Positions 1 to 6,436 of a stretch of DNA of 17,552 bases are shown here, piece by piece. The notes under the pieces were generated by a model. The model was not told the DNA's origin and did not search any database. It saw nothing but the letters and a program-made list of their open reading frames with translations. Source of the DNA: Victivallales bacterium (GTDB taxonomy: Bacteria > Verrucomicrobiota > Lentisphaeria > Oligosphaerales > Oligosphaeraceae); contig CAAGGB010000292.1 of assembly GCA_900769285.1 (NCBI GenBank), positions 1 to 17,552 of the forward strand, in the 5' to 3' direction. A program made the translations under genes and the position numbers. Every line of letters begins with the position of its first letter. The first letter of the stretch is position 1.

Positions 1-120
1 CCGCAGCACGAGCACTCCCGGACGGAGGCCAGGGACGGCAGGCGCCTTCGCCGCAGGGGCGGAGGCTGCCAGGCATCCCATTATCGACAGCGCCCACAGA
101 CCTGGCAGAATGACACGCAT
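1..120 (-). CDS. N-terminus of an exported protein or lipoprotein (cut by window edge)
   Basis: Only the first 40 codons are present, read leftward from an ATG at 120-118. The translation opens MRVILPGLWALSIMGCLAAS and continues APAAKAPAVPG. This is a short charged start, a hydrophobic core, and either an IMGC lipobox-like motif (Cys16) or an AxA-type signal peptidase I site around residue 26. The start is well supported: AGGAGG lies just upstream on the minus strand, and a sigma70-type promoter lies about 70 bases further up. The mature protein begins Ala/Pro-rich and its function cannot be told from this fragment. The product should be secreted or membrane-anchored; which peptidase cuts it is uncertain. 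Confidence 0.75.
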   Translation of the reverse strand, partial: MRVILPGLWALSIMGCLAASAPAAKAPAVPGLRPGVLVLR

Positions 121-164
121 GCTCCCTCCTGACTCCCAAAGGCCAAAGACTCCCTCGACATCCG

Positions 165-183
165 GGCCATGCATCCCATGGCC
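165..183 (-). other. Small inverted repeat in the leader of the exported-protein gene
   Basis: Arms GGCCAT and ATGGCC flank a 7-base loop. The repeat falls at the expected transcription start of the promoter at 192-219, so it could be an operator or a 5' leader hairpin. Nothing in the window identifies a regulator for it. Confidence 0.3.
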
Positions 184-191
184 TGTTACCT

Positions 192-219
192 AGAATAGCG
201 TGGCTTATCCCCCTGTCAA
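192..219 (-). promoter_or_regulatory. Sigma70-type promoter for the exported-protein gene
   Basis: On the minus strand TTGACA (219-214) and TATTCT (197-192) are separated by 16 bases. The -35 is a full consensus match and the -10 matches in four or five positions. Transcription would start near 185 and leave a leader of about 65 bases before the ATG at 120. Confidence 0.7.
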
Positions 220-506
220 ATTTCAGACAAAGATTTTCCACCTGCATGGTTGAAAATATCCTGCCTGTATCGGTGCCTCCCGACTAACACAACGTGTGAC
301 ACAGACAAACTGCTCTTTTCAGATTTGACGGCAGGCGAACGGCGTCGCCCCCGACACGGACAGACAAAAGGGCCTGCCACCATGCGCCCCGCGCACGACG
401 ACAGACCCCATTAATGTAAGGCCGCCTTCACAGGCTGTCCACTCCAGCCCTCCTGAACCCAACCTGCCTTGGCCTATGCTACGCTTACCGCGCAGCGCCT
501 ATGCTT
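220..506. other. Intergenic stretch with no recognised feature
   Basis: No ORF with a ribosome binding site, no RNA gene and no strong hairpin was seen here. It separates the promoter of the left-hand gene from the A-rich repeat behind pseudopilin 1. Short ORFs crossing the right end are by-products of the repeats. Confidence 0.5.
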
Positions 507-645
507 CTGTGTCTTTTTGTGTCTTTTTGTGTCTTTTTGTGGACAAAGAAGTTTGGCTTCCCACGCGAACAGTCTCATTATTTTTTGTTTATTTTGTGTC
601 TTTTGTGGACTCTTACTTTTGTGGACTCTGTCTTTTGTGGACTCA
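507..645 (-). repeat. A-rich tandem motif arrays directly behind pseudopilin 1
   Basis: Read in the direction of the upstream gene, the 3' flank of pseudopilin 1 starts with three copies of GAGTCCACAAAAG at an exact 16-bp period (plus-strand positions 600-612, 616-628 and 632-644). The first block ends in GACACAAAA. A second block at 507-545 holds three perfect 10-bp copies (GTCTTTTTGT on the plus strand, 511-540) fused to another GTCCACAAA. The same GTCCACAAAAGACAC motif recurs, again just behind a stop codon and in sense orientation, at 16992-17012. The arrays may act as a 3' processing, termination or stability element, or be a recombining simple repeat. No protein function is suggested. 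Confidence 0.8.
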
Positions 646-647
646 TT

Positions 648-1385
648 TTATTGTGCGCCGTAGTAGTTCGCGTCGCAGTTGCTGCCGCCGACGGCGCCAG
701 AGTTCTTCGACAGCGACGACACATGACCGTCCAGCCACACCACATTGGCGTAGTTGTTGTGTCGGAAGTGCATCGGCTGCCAGTTGCTCTGCCAGCCCCA
801 GCTGCCCGGCGACAGGAACGCCGTCCAGGTGCTGAAGCTCTTGTAGGTGCTGTCGCTGGAGCCAAAGTACTGGTCTGCGAAGATGAGGGTCTCCGTCGGC
901 TTCTTGAAGTGGCTCACCGTCCGCAGTTGGCCACCCGAGCTGAAGTTGCGCCCGTTGTACCCAATGTACCACGAGTTGTGCCCATAGCCGGGCTGCTTGC
1001 CTGTCTGCGACGGGCACATCAGCGTCTTGTACTGGTTCAGGTCGTCGATGTAGTAGTCGCCCGTCGCGTTCGATGTGCCCGCGATGTACCCATACAGCTT
1101 CGCCGGCCAGAAGTTCACATGGCGCGCCTTGTCATAGGAGCCATCCACGTCTTTCGGCCAGAACGCCGGCACCAGATAGTCGTCCGCGTCCATCGTGTAC
1201 ATGTTCGACGCCAGCCCCACCTGCTTCAGGTTGTTCACGCACGAGATCTGACGCGCCTTCTCCCGCGCCTTCGACAGCGCCGGCAGCAGCATCGCCGCCA
1301 GAATGGCGATGATGGCGATGACGACCAGCAGCTCAATCAGCGTGAACGAACGGCATAACCTCTTGTCGGCCTTCCTCTTACTCAT
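648..1385 (-). CDS. Pseudopilin-like protein with prepilin N-terminal methylation motif (DUF1559-like)
   Basis: This is a 245-residue protein starting at an ATG preceded by AAAGGAG. Residues 14-36 form the classic type IV pilin/type II pseudopilin helix, beginning FTLIELLVVIAIIAI, with the conserved Glu at position 5 of the mature protein (E18). The residue before the expected cut is Ser13 rather than the usual Gly. The segment SKAREKARQISC follows, then a globular domain with paired Cys and many aromatics. An H-x9-DG motif (H209, D219-G220) near the C-terminus is typical of the large DUF1559-type families expanded in Planctomycetes and Lentisphaerota. These proteins are inferred to be surface or envelope associated; their molecular job is unknown. 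No pilus or secretion genes are nearby. A LacI operator-like palindrome lies about 150 bases upstream. Confidence 0.9.
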   Translation of the reverse strand: MSKRKADKRLCRSFTLIELLVVIAIIAILAAMLLPALSKAREKARQISCVNNLKQVGLASNMYTMDADDYLVPAFWPKDVDGSYDKARHVNFWPAKLYGYIAGTSNATGDYYIDDLNQYKTLMCPSQTGKQPGYGHNSWYIGYNGRNFSSGGQLRTVSHFKKPTETLIFADQYFGSSDSTYKSFSTWTAFLSPGSWGWQSNWQPMHFRHNNYANVVWLDGHVSSLSKNSGAVGGSNCDANYYGAQ

Positions 1386-1503
1386 GTCTCTGCTCCTTTC
1401 TTTTCCTTAACTTCAGCTTCTTGCTTCTTTCCATGACACACAAACCTGCCAGACACGGCAGATCTCACTAACTTTTGCCTCTTCGGTGACCTTCCCAACC
1501 CCG

Positions 1504-1516
1504 GGAACCTGTTTCC
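1504..1516. promoter_or_regulatory. Imperfect second operator-like site upstream of pseudopilin 1
   Basis: GGAACCTGTTTCC has one perfect GTTTCC half and one shortened half relative to the full palindrome at 1538-1551. It sits inside a wider inverted repeat (CCCAACC at 1494-1500, GGTTGGG at 1523-1529). A second weak site beside a strong one is common for LacI-family control, but this is inference. Confidence 0.4.
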
Positions 1517-1537
1517 GCAACTGGTTGGGCAAGAATT

Positions 1538-1551
1538 GGAAACGTGTTTCC
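1538..1551. promoter_or_regulatory. LacI-type operator upstream of pseudopilin 1
   Basis: GGAAACGTGTTTCC is a 6+2+6 palindrome. The same half-sites in the same spacing occur in front of the lacI gene at 2662-2675. It lies in the 207-base gap between the end of lacI and the start of pseudopilin 1. A weak -10-like TAGAGT precedes it on the minus strand, with no convincing -35. The neighbouring LacI protein is the likely ligand. Confidence 0.6.
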
Positions 1552-1592
1552 GACTCTATGGCTCACGCCTGATGCACAGGTGGGACGGCGGG

Positions 1593-2633
1593 TCAAACGG
1601 TCTCGCGAGGCAGCAGGGTGGCGGGGAGGCGCCGGCTGACCGTCAGCTCCGGCTGGTCGATAAGCTGCTGGATGTCCTGGGCGGCCTGACGGCCGATGGC
1701 GAAGTCGTCGACGACGACCTGCGGCAGGAGCCGCGGGCCCTTCGAATAGCTGTAGCCGGAGAGGACCTCGATGTCCTGCGGAAGCCGCAGTCCCGCCGCC
1801 AGCAGTTGCCGGGACGCATGGCGCGCCAGGCTGTAGTTGTAGGCCACCAGCGCCGTCGGCGACTCGGGACGTCCGAACAGCTCCAGCTCGAGCGGCTGCA
1901 GCTTGTCGTCCCGCGCGGTCCACTCCTCGATGACCGCCTCCGGATGCTCGCGCCGCAGCGCCGGCAGCGCCGCCGTCATCTGCTGCTCGACGAACACCGC
2001 CTGCGACGGTGCCGGATGCAGAAACAGCAGCCGCCGATGTCCCTGAGCCAGCAGACTCTCGAACGCCGCGCGGATGCTCGTCGGCGTGTCGCTGACAATA
2101 TACCGCCAGCCCTGCTCCAGCGTGCCGGGCACCGTCACCAGGAACAGCAGCGGCAGACGCTGGGCCAGCGTCTCCGACCAGTAGGTCTCGTGCGGCTGCG
2201 CCCCCCATACCAACAGACCGTCAATCGCCTGAGACTGCAGCAGCGACACGTACTCGCGACGCGCCCGGAACCGCTCGTCGTTGAACAGCAGCAGCAGCCG
2301 GTACGGCCCCTCGCTTAGCCCCTCCTCCAGCCCGCTCAGCAGCCGGCACAGATGACCATCCTCGAAGATGTGCAGCCGCATCCGGTGATACGACGGTATC
2401 AGCAGCCCCACAATCCACGACCGGTGCGCGAAGACACGACGCGCGTTCGCGTTCGGCACATAGTCCAGCTCACGCGCACACGACAGCACATGGCTCCGAA
2501 CCTCCTCCGAGATGTTCCGCACACGCTCGTGGTTGTTCAGTATCCGGGACACCGTGCTGATGGACACACCAGCCAGCTTCGCCACATCCCGTATCGTGCT
2601 CTTCCCCAAAATGCTCCTCCCGCCTCGCGCCAC
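1593..2633 (-). CDS. LacI-family transcriptional repressor
   Basis: Of the 346 residues, 12-34 form the LacI helix-turn-helix (TIRDVAKLAGVSISTVSRIL). They are followed by the hinge signature YVPNANARR at about 58-66 and a periplasmic-binding-protein-like effector domain to the end. The length is normal for the family. The start is ambiguous. The GTG at 2633 has AGGAAG upstream, while a TTG at 2609 has a stronger GGGAGGAG and would give the more typical beginning MGKSTIRDVAKLAG. The gene has its own consensus promoter (2687-2715) with a palindromic operator just downstream of the -10, so it is probably autoregulated. The effector is unknown; most LacI proteins sense a sugar or sugar phosphate. 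The matching operator before pseudopilin 1 points to that gene as a target. Confidence 0.95.
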   Translation of the reverse strand: MARGGRSILGKSTIRDVAKLAGVSISTVSRILNNHERVRNISEEVRSHVLSCARELDYVPNANARRVFAHRSWIVGLLIPSYHRMRLHIFEDGHLCRLLSGLEEGLSEGPYRLLLLFNDERFRARREYVSLLQSQAIDGLLVWGAQPHETYWSETLAQRLPLLFLVTVPGTLEQGWRYIVSDTPTSIRAAFESLLAQGHRRLLFLHPAPSQAVFVEQQMTAALPALRREHPEAVIEEWTARDDKLQPLELELFGRPESPTALVAYNYSLARHASRQLLAAGLRLPQDIEVLSGYSYSKGPRLLPQVVVDDFAIGRQAAQDIQQLIDQPELTVSRRLPATLLPRETV

Positions 2634-2661
2634 CGAAAAATCTTCCTGACCCGCCTCGTTT

Positions 2662-2675
2662 GGAAACGGGTTTCC
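2662..2675. promoter_or_regulatory. LacI-type operator in the lacI promoter
   Basis: GGAAACGGGTTTCC has the same GGAAAC and GTTTCC arms and 2-base centre as the site at 1538-1551. It starts 11 bases after the -10 box and covers the start of the transcript, a standard place for repression. Confidence 0.7.
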
Positions 2676-2686
2676 GTATGATGGTG

Positions 2687-2715
2687 AATATAGCCCCCAT
2701 CGTCCCTTCTGTCAA
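2687..2715 (-). promoter_or_regulatory. Consensus sigma70 promoter for lacI
   Basis: On the minus strand TTGACA (2715-2710) and TATATT (2692-2687) are separated by exactly 17 bases. Transcription would begin near 2680, just before the operator at 2662-2675, leaving a leader of about 47 bases to the GTG. Confidence 0.8.
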
Positions 2716-2727
2716 GGGGCGATGGGG
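2695..2727 (-). terminator. Hairpin between pseudopilin 2 and lacI, overlapping the lacI promoter
   Basis: CCCCATCG-TCCCTT and AAGGGG-CGATGGGG pair over 14 positions (one G-U) around a 5-base loop. It follows the stop of pseudopilin 2 by about 30 bases, so it may terminate that transcript, but there is no U-tract. Its right arm and loop contain the -35 box of lacI and its left arm fills the spacer. Confidence 0.4.
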
Positions 2728-2755
2728 TTGCCTTGCGGCGCGGATGTCATTCTCC

Positions 2756-3487
2756 TCAGTAGTTCTTGGACCAGTCGCCCATGACGGTGTTGCGGCAGTT
2801 GCGGCTTTCGACGTGTCCGTCGAGCCAGCCGTAGTTGTTGGTGGTGCCGCTGCCGTGGAGGCAGGTGCCGTAGGCGCCGATGCGGTCCGTGCTAGTCGAG
2901 CTGTTGTTTCCTGGCGGGACGGACTGGTTTTCAGTGAAGGAGCCCTCCTTGCCGTAGAGGCCAATCCAGCAGTCGGCGGCGGTGTCGGCAGCGGCGATGA
3001 CGTTGTCGGCGAAGAAGATGGTGCGGGAAGGACTCTTGACGGTGGTGAGGGGGCAGCCCTTGTCGATGCGGGTGGCGTAGTTGGCGCTGTCGGTGCAGGT
3101 CTGGTTGACGCCGTAGGTGACCTTCCAGTCCTTGGCGAAGGAGTCGGTGCCGCCGTCGCAGACCTTGGTGTAGTGGTTGGTTCCGGAGGGGCAGGTCCAG
3201 GCCTTCTTGTCCCCGATGTACTCGTGGATGAGGCCGAAGAGGTAGACGTTGGTGTACTGGATGCCGTTGAGGGTGCAGGGCTTGGTCTGGTTCGGCGGCA
3301 GCACGCCGTCGTTGCTGTCCGCATACTGGATGGTGCCCAGCATGACCTGCTTGAGGTTGCTCGTGCAGGAAATCTGGCGGGCCTTCTCGCGCGCCTTGCT
3401 CAGCGCCGGCAGCAGCATCGCCGCCAGGATCGCGATGATGGCGATGACGACCAGCAACTCAATCAGCGTGAAACTCCTCTTCGTCAT
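2756..3487 (-). CDS. Pseudopilin-like protein 2 (prepilin N-terminal motif)
   Basis: The gene encodes 243 residues from an ATG with AGGAGG about six bases upstream. The frame stays open for 35 more codons, but that extension has no ribosome binding site and crosses the promoter, so the short start is preferred. The protein begins MTKRSFTLIELLVVIAIIAI, with F6 as the expected first mature residue, E10 as the conserved Glu5, and Ser instead of Gly before the cut. Residues 6-43 are nearly identical to pseudopilin 1. The rest has diverged: it is Cys- and Asn-rich with a C-terminal H-x11-DG (H211, D223), a stretched form of the usual H-x9-DG. It is probably anchored in the envelope by the N-terminal helix; its function is unknown. 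Confidence 0.9.
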   Translation of the reverse strand: MTKRSFTLIELLVVIAIIAILAAMLLPALSKAREKARQISCTSNLKQVMLGTIQYADSNDGVLPPNQTKPCTLNGIQYTNVYLFGLIHEYIGDKKAWTCPSGTNHYTKVCDGGTDSFAKDWKVTYGVNQTCTDSANYATRIDKGCPLTTVKSPSRTIFFADNVIAAADTAADCWIGLYGKEGSFTENQSVPPGNNSSTSTDRIGAYGTCLHGSGTTNNYGWLDGHVESRNCRNTVMGDWSKNY

Positions 3488-3550
3488 GGATGCCTCCTGT
3501 GTGTCTTTATCTGTCCTCAAAAATGGTCTTCCTCTCCTGCGACGTGCTAT

Positions 3551-3579
3551 GTTATACCAAGATTTCCGAAAAAAATCAA
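3551..3579 (-). promoter_or_regulatory. Sigma70-type promoter for pseudopilin 2
   Basis: On the minus strand TTGATT (3579-3574) and TATAAC (3556-3551) are 17 bases apart. Transcription would start near 3544, leaving a leader of about 57 bases. The divergent propeller gene has no equally clear promoter in this gap. Confidence 0.7.
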
Positions 3580-3625
3580 GACCCACACCCAAAAAAGTTT
3601 CAAAAAAAAATTACCGTTGCCCTCC

Positions 3626-5590
3626 ATGAGCCTCCAGCAACCCACCCTGACCCGCCTTGAAGGCACCCTTCCTGCCATGACGCTCCTCACCCTGGACGGC
3701 AACCATCTCCTCGCCGCAGGAGACGGACGACTCGCCGTCTACGACGTCGCCAACCCCGCCCAGCCGCGCCTCATCGGACAGCTCGACGGCATCGCCGCCG
3801 CCCGCCAGCTCGCCGTCGCCGGGCACTTCGTCCTCATCACCGCACGAGAACGCGGACTCTGGGTCGTCGACATCAGCGACCTCACCCGCCCGCGCCTCGT
3901 CCACCGCCAGGAGACCGTCGAGCTCGCCACTGGCATCGCCGCCGACGGCGACCTCATCTACGTCGCCCAGCGACTGTATGGCGTCGAACTCCTCCGGCTC
4001 CTCCCCGACGGACACCTCATCCACCTCTCACGCGCCATCACCGACGAGGCGCAGTCCGTCATTTCCCTCCCCGACGGCTGCTGCGTCGGCGACTGGATGA
4101 CCGGCAAGGTCACGCGCCTCCGTCTGACCGCCACCGGGCAGCTCCGTCACGCCGGCTTCGCCCGCCTCGACGGCTACGGCGACGGTCTCGCACTCGTCGG
4201 CGACCTCCTCCTCGCCGCCACCGGACACCATTCCCAGACGCTGCCTCCCGCCGAACGCCCCGGCCGCGGCCACGGCCTCGAGCTCTTCCGACTCCCCCCG
4301 CACGGCGCACCCATCCGCCTCGGCGGTCTCCATTTCCCCGTCTGGCCCGAGACCCTCAACGACTTCTGGACCGTCCGCTCCGACGGACAGACCGCGTTCT
4401 GCGCCGACACCCACAACGGCCTCCACCTCGTCGACATCCGCAATCCCCGTGCGCCTACCCTCCTCGCCTCCTTCCGCCTCCCCGAGCAGGACTTCGGCAA
4501 ACGACCCGCCGACGGCTCGCCACGACGACTCCCCGACTGCGTCACCAGCGTCGCCCTCGCCGCACCCGGCGTCGCCTTCGTCTCCGGCCTCCGCACCGGC
4601 CTCTGGCTCTGCCAGTGCCCCCTCGCCGACGATGCCACACCGCCACGCGCGTCATGCTCCTGCGCGGCGCCCATCCCGCGCCTCACGCCGCGCCCGCCGC
4701 GCCCGCTCCCGCGTCACCGTCGTCTGCTCGCCGGACACGACATCCGCCAGCTCTGGCCCGACGGCGACCGCCTCTGGGTCGCCGCCTCACACGACGGGCT
4801 GTTGCTTCTCGACGGCGACCTCACGCTTCGCCAGACCTTCCCGCTCGGCTGTGTCCACGACGTCTGCCGACGCGGCGACCGCCTGTTTGTCGCCCGCGAC
4901 CTGTCGGTCCTGGACATTCTTGAGGCCACTCCTGACGGGGAGCAGCTCCGTTCCGTCGCGCGCTTCTCGCAGCCGGGCGTGGCCATCCGGCACGTCCACC
5001 TCTCGCAGGACGGACGGTTTGCGCTCGTCTCAGGCGGCACAGGCGTCTCCTGCATCCTCGACCTCACGGCCCTGTCCGACATCCGGCTCGTCCATCGCCA
5101 TGCGCCTGGCGGCATCCAGTACGGCGACGGCTTCCCTGAGCACGACCTCGACGGCATCATTCCTCAGAACTGGCACTACACGGGCCTGGCCTGGTACGAC
5201 CTCCGGGGCGACCAGCCCACGCTGCTCCGTCATGACCGCACTCCGAGGCTTGCGGACCAGATCGACGGCATCGGCCTGTTCCGAGGACAGTTCCTGCTGG
5301 CCGCGTGGGGACGCGGCTATCTCCTCGGCGACCAGCAAGGGCTCACTCTCCACGCTGTCCCCGGACACCAGCCGCACGGCATCCCCTCCTGGGACGGCGA
5401 CCACACCGTCCTCTTCTCCTGCCGACGCAACGGCACCATCCAAGCCTACGATTTCTCCGATCCGACTCAGGCGGTCTTTCTCCCTGAGCGTTCTCTCACC
5501 CTCAACGGAACTCCCGGACGCATCCACTTCACCAGTTCCGGGCGCGCCCTCATCCCCGCCGGACACGACGGACTCCTCGTCGAGGAGTAG
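3626..5590 (+). CDS. Beta-propeller-like protein with LVIVD-type repeats
   Basis: The protein has 654 residues from an ATG at 3626. The frame is open much further upstream, but that part is the complement of pseudopilin 2. No good Shine-Dalgarno precedes the chosen start, so leaderless or weak initiation is possible. Repeats of the kind GRLAVYDVANPAQPRL (35-49), GLWVVDISDLTRPRL (77-91) and GLHLVDIRNPRAPTLL (265-280) match the LVIVD propeller pattern, and similar blades continue to the C-terminus (for example IQAYDFSDPTQAVFL, 605-619). There is no signal peptide, although most such proteins are exported. Residues 337-366 are an odd Pro/Arg/Cys-rich patch between two well-formed halves. The next frame over that patch reads a more ordinary Ala/Pro linker, so paired frameshifts are possible. 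The gene ends at a strong terminator. No enzymatic role can be assigned. Confidence 0.8.
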   Translation: MSLQQPTLTRLEGTLPAMTLLTLDGNHLLAAGDGRLAVYDVANPAQPRLIGQLDGIAAARQLAVAGHFVLITARERGLWVVDISDLTRPRLVHRQETVELATGIAADGDLIYVAQRLYGVELLRLLPDGHLIHLSRAITDEAQSVISLPDGCCVGDWMTGKVTRLRLTATGQLRHAGFARLDGYGDGLALVGDLLLAATGHHSQTLPPAERPGRGHGLELFRLPPHGAPIRLGGLHFPVWPETLNDFWTVRSDGQTAFCADTHNGLHLVDIRNPRAPTLLASFRLPEQDFGKRPADGSPRRLPDCVTSVALAAPGVAFVSGLRTGLWLCQCPLADDATPPRASCSCAAPIPRLTPRPPRPLPRHRRLLAGHDIRQLWPDGDRLWVAASHDGLLLLDGDLTLRQTFPLGCVHDVCRRGDRLFVARDLSVLDILEATPDGEQLRSVARFSQPGVAIRHVHLSQDGRFALVSGGTGVSCILDLTALSDIRLVHRHAPGGIQYGDGFPEHDLDGIIPQNWHYTGLAWYDLRGDQPTLLRHDRTPRLADQIDGIGLFRGQFLLAAWGRGYLLGDQQGLTLHAVPGHQPHGIPSWDGDHTVLFSCRRNGTIQAYDFSDPTQAVFLPERSLTLNGTPGRIHFTSSGRALIPAGHDGLLVEE

Positions 5591-5607
5591 CACCCCCGCC
5601 TCGCTGA

Positions 5608-5648
5608 CGGGCGAAAGGCCTCGGGGCTCTCGAGGCTTTTTTCGCCCG
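5608..5648 (+). terminator. Intrinsic terminator of the propeller gene
   Basis: GCCTCG and CGAGGC pair around GGGCTCT and run straight into six T residues (5637-5642). An outer pair, CGGGCGAAA and TTTCGCCCG, encloses this. It begins 17 bases after the stop codon. Its CTCTCGAGGCTTTTT core resembles the units of the 9-bp array further right. Confidence 0.8.
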
Positions 5649-5767
5649 ACGGTGCCTCGCCAAAAACCACCAAAACGCTTCCATATGGTTTCCCGCGTTC
5701 CATATACATCCAGTAACTTGCCCAATTTACGCAATTTGGGAATCTCCATGATAATTAGAAATGTTAT

Positions 5768-5796
5768 TTGACATTCACTTTCAGCCGTGCTATACT
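5768..5796 (+). promoter_or_regulatory. Perfect sigma70-type promoter in copy A
   Basis: TTGACA (5768-5773) and TATACT (5791-5796) are separated by exactly 17 bases. All boxes and the spacer are identical in copy B. The first bases of the transcript would be the GGGGGGCTCCCCC hairpin at about 5804. Confidence 0.8.
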
Positions 5797-5802
5797 AAAT
5801 TC

Positions 5803-6101
5803 TGGGGGGCTCCCCCAATTAAGCAAGGTACGTGCGCGAGAGAGAATGGCAAAATAAGCATTATTCTGCAACACAGATTATTTTGCTTATTTTATCCATA
5901 TTTCTTTCATTATTTTCATCTTTTACTGGTATCGTTCCGAAAAGAGGAACGGATTCCAGCCAGTCCCTAGCCCACAATATGGCTGGACTGTCTTCCATAG
6001 CCACTCAATGGATGCCCTCTGGAGCACTCGAGGCGGGCTTCTCTCGCAACTTTTTCGCCCGACGGCGAGGCGCCGTCGGGACAGGCGCCGCTGCGCGGCG
6101 C
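5803..6101 (+). ncRNA. Candidate structured non-coding RNA, copy A
   Basis: This is a hypothesis based on the promoter at 5768-5796 and a chain of hairpins. They are GGGGG/CCCCC at the 5' end, GCAAAATAA/TTATTTTGC enclosing TCTG/CAGA, CGTTCC/GGAACG, CCAGCC/GGCTGG (competing with CAGTCC/GGACTG), CCCGACGGCG/CGCCGTCGGG at 6058-6080, and GCGCCGC/GCGGCGC at 6085-6101. In copy B the A-rich loop of CGTTCC/GGAACG is one base longer while the stem is kept, which breaks any reading frame but not the fold. I do not recognise it as a known RNA class, and no clear U-tract terminator marks the 3' end. Confidence 0.3.
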
Positions 6102-6109
6102 ACTTCCGC

Positions 6110-6285
6110 GGCTCTCGAGGCGGACTGGCTTTTTTGAGGCTCGCGAGGCTCTCGAGGCTCTCGAGGCGGGCTTCTCTCGAGGCTCGCGAGGCTCACAAGG
6201 CGGGCTGGCTTTTTCGAGGCTCGCGAGACTCTCGAGGCTCTCGAGGCGGCTTCTCTCGAGGCTTTCGAAGCTTTCGAGGCATTTT
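6110..6285. repeat. 9-bp GAGGCTCTC-type degenerate tandem array
   Basis: Units GAGGCTCTC, GAGGCTCGC and GAGGCTTTC follow one another in register. Longer blocks of about 40 bases recur, each ending in GCGGGCTTCTCTC or GCGGGCTGGCTTTTT. The 9-bp period gives Ser/Arg/Pro/Glu-rich tripeptide repeats in translation, but no start with a ribosome binding site exists and the array is flanked by non-coding repeats. Related units occur at 6433-6500, after copy B at 6966-7013, and in the terminator at 5617-5642. Confidence 0.75.
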
Positions 6286-6291
6286 TTGTCG

Positions 6292-6436
6292 CTTCGCCCG
6301 TCGGCCAGAAGCCGCGAAGCGGCGTTCCCTGATTAGCCTGGGGTGAAGCGACGCGAAGCGGCGCGAGCCCCCGGAAACGGGCAAAAAATGAATGGAGCCC
6401 CGGAGGGGCGATCCTAGCCTTGTTCCCCCCAAGGCT
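6292..6436. repeat. REP-like block of short perfect hairpins
   Basis: This block contains GCCGC-GAA-GCGGC (6311-6323), CCCG-GAAA-CGGG (6370-6381), GCCCC-GGA-GGGGC (6397-6409) and CCTTG/CAAGG around a C-run at 6417-6433. The middle part is bounded by TTAGCCTGGGG and GATCCTAGCC. Similar CCCCGGAGGGG-containing intergenic elements are, to my knowledge, abundant in PVC and Bacteroidota genomes. Whether this one is mobilised by a RAYT-type transposase cannot be seen here. Confidence 0.6.

Larger units (their letters stand above)
5631..6123 (+). repeat. 493-bp intergenic element, copy A
   Basis: This stretch matches 6491-6983 over its whole length, copy to copy offset 859-860 bases, with only scattered substitutions and a few one-base indels. 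The first 110 bases are the most diverged. From the promoter onward the copies are nearly identical, and the last 120 bases almost perfectly so. The element holds the imperfect repeat CCCAATTTACGCAATTTGGG, a consensus promoter, an A/T-rich hairpin, a CGTTCC/GGAACG hairpin, CCAGCC/GGCTGG arms and two GC-rich hairpins near its right end. No terminal inverted repeats, transposase or target duplication were seen. ORFs in the two copies are not kept in the same frame, so it is unlikely to code for protein. Confidence 0.9.

Noticed and set aside
469..663. Small Phe/Cys-rich plus-strand ORFs over the left A-rich arrays
   Set aside because: They are by-products of T-rich tandem repeats on the non-template side of the pseudopilin 1 tail and lack a ribosome binding site.
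3488..3592. 35-codon N-terminal extension of pseudopilin 2
   Set aside because: The internal ATG has AGGAGG and gives the usual short prepilin leader; the extension would overlap the promoter.
2660..3625. Upstream extension of the propeller frame across pseudopilin 2
   Set aside because: The extension is the complement of pseudopilin 2, has shadow-type composition, and crosses a divergent promoter. The propeller fold starts right after the ATG at 3626.
5845..5857. Tiny ORF ATG-GCA-AAA-TAA after GAGAGAGA in both 493-bp copies
   Set aside because: It is only three codons long and lies at the base of a hairpin arm; its conservation is explained by the repeat itself.
5761..6137. Small hydrophobic ORFs inside copy A of the 493-bp element
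   Set aside because: The corresponding frames are broken by one-base indels in copy B and no ribosome binding site precedes them, so coding is unlikely.
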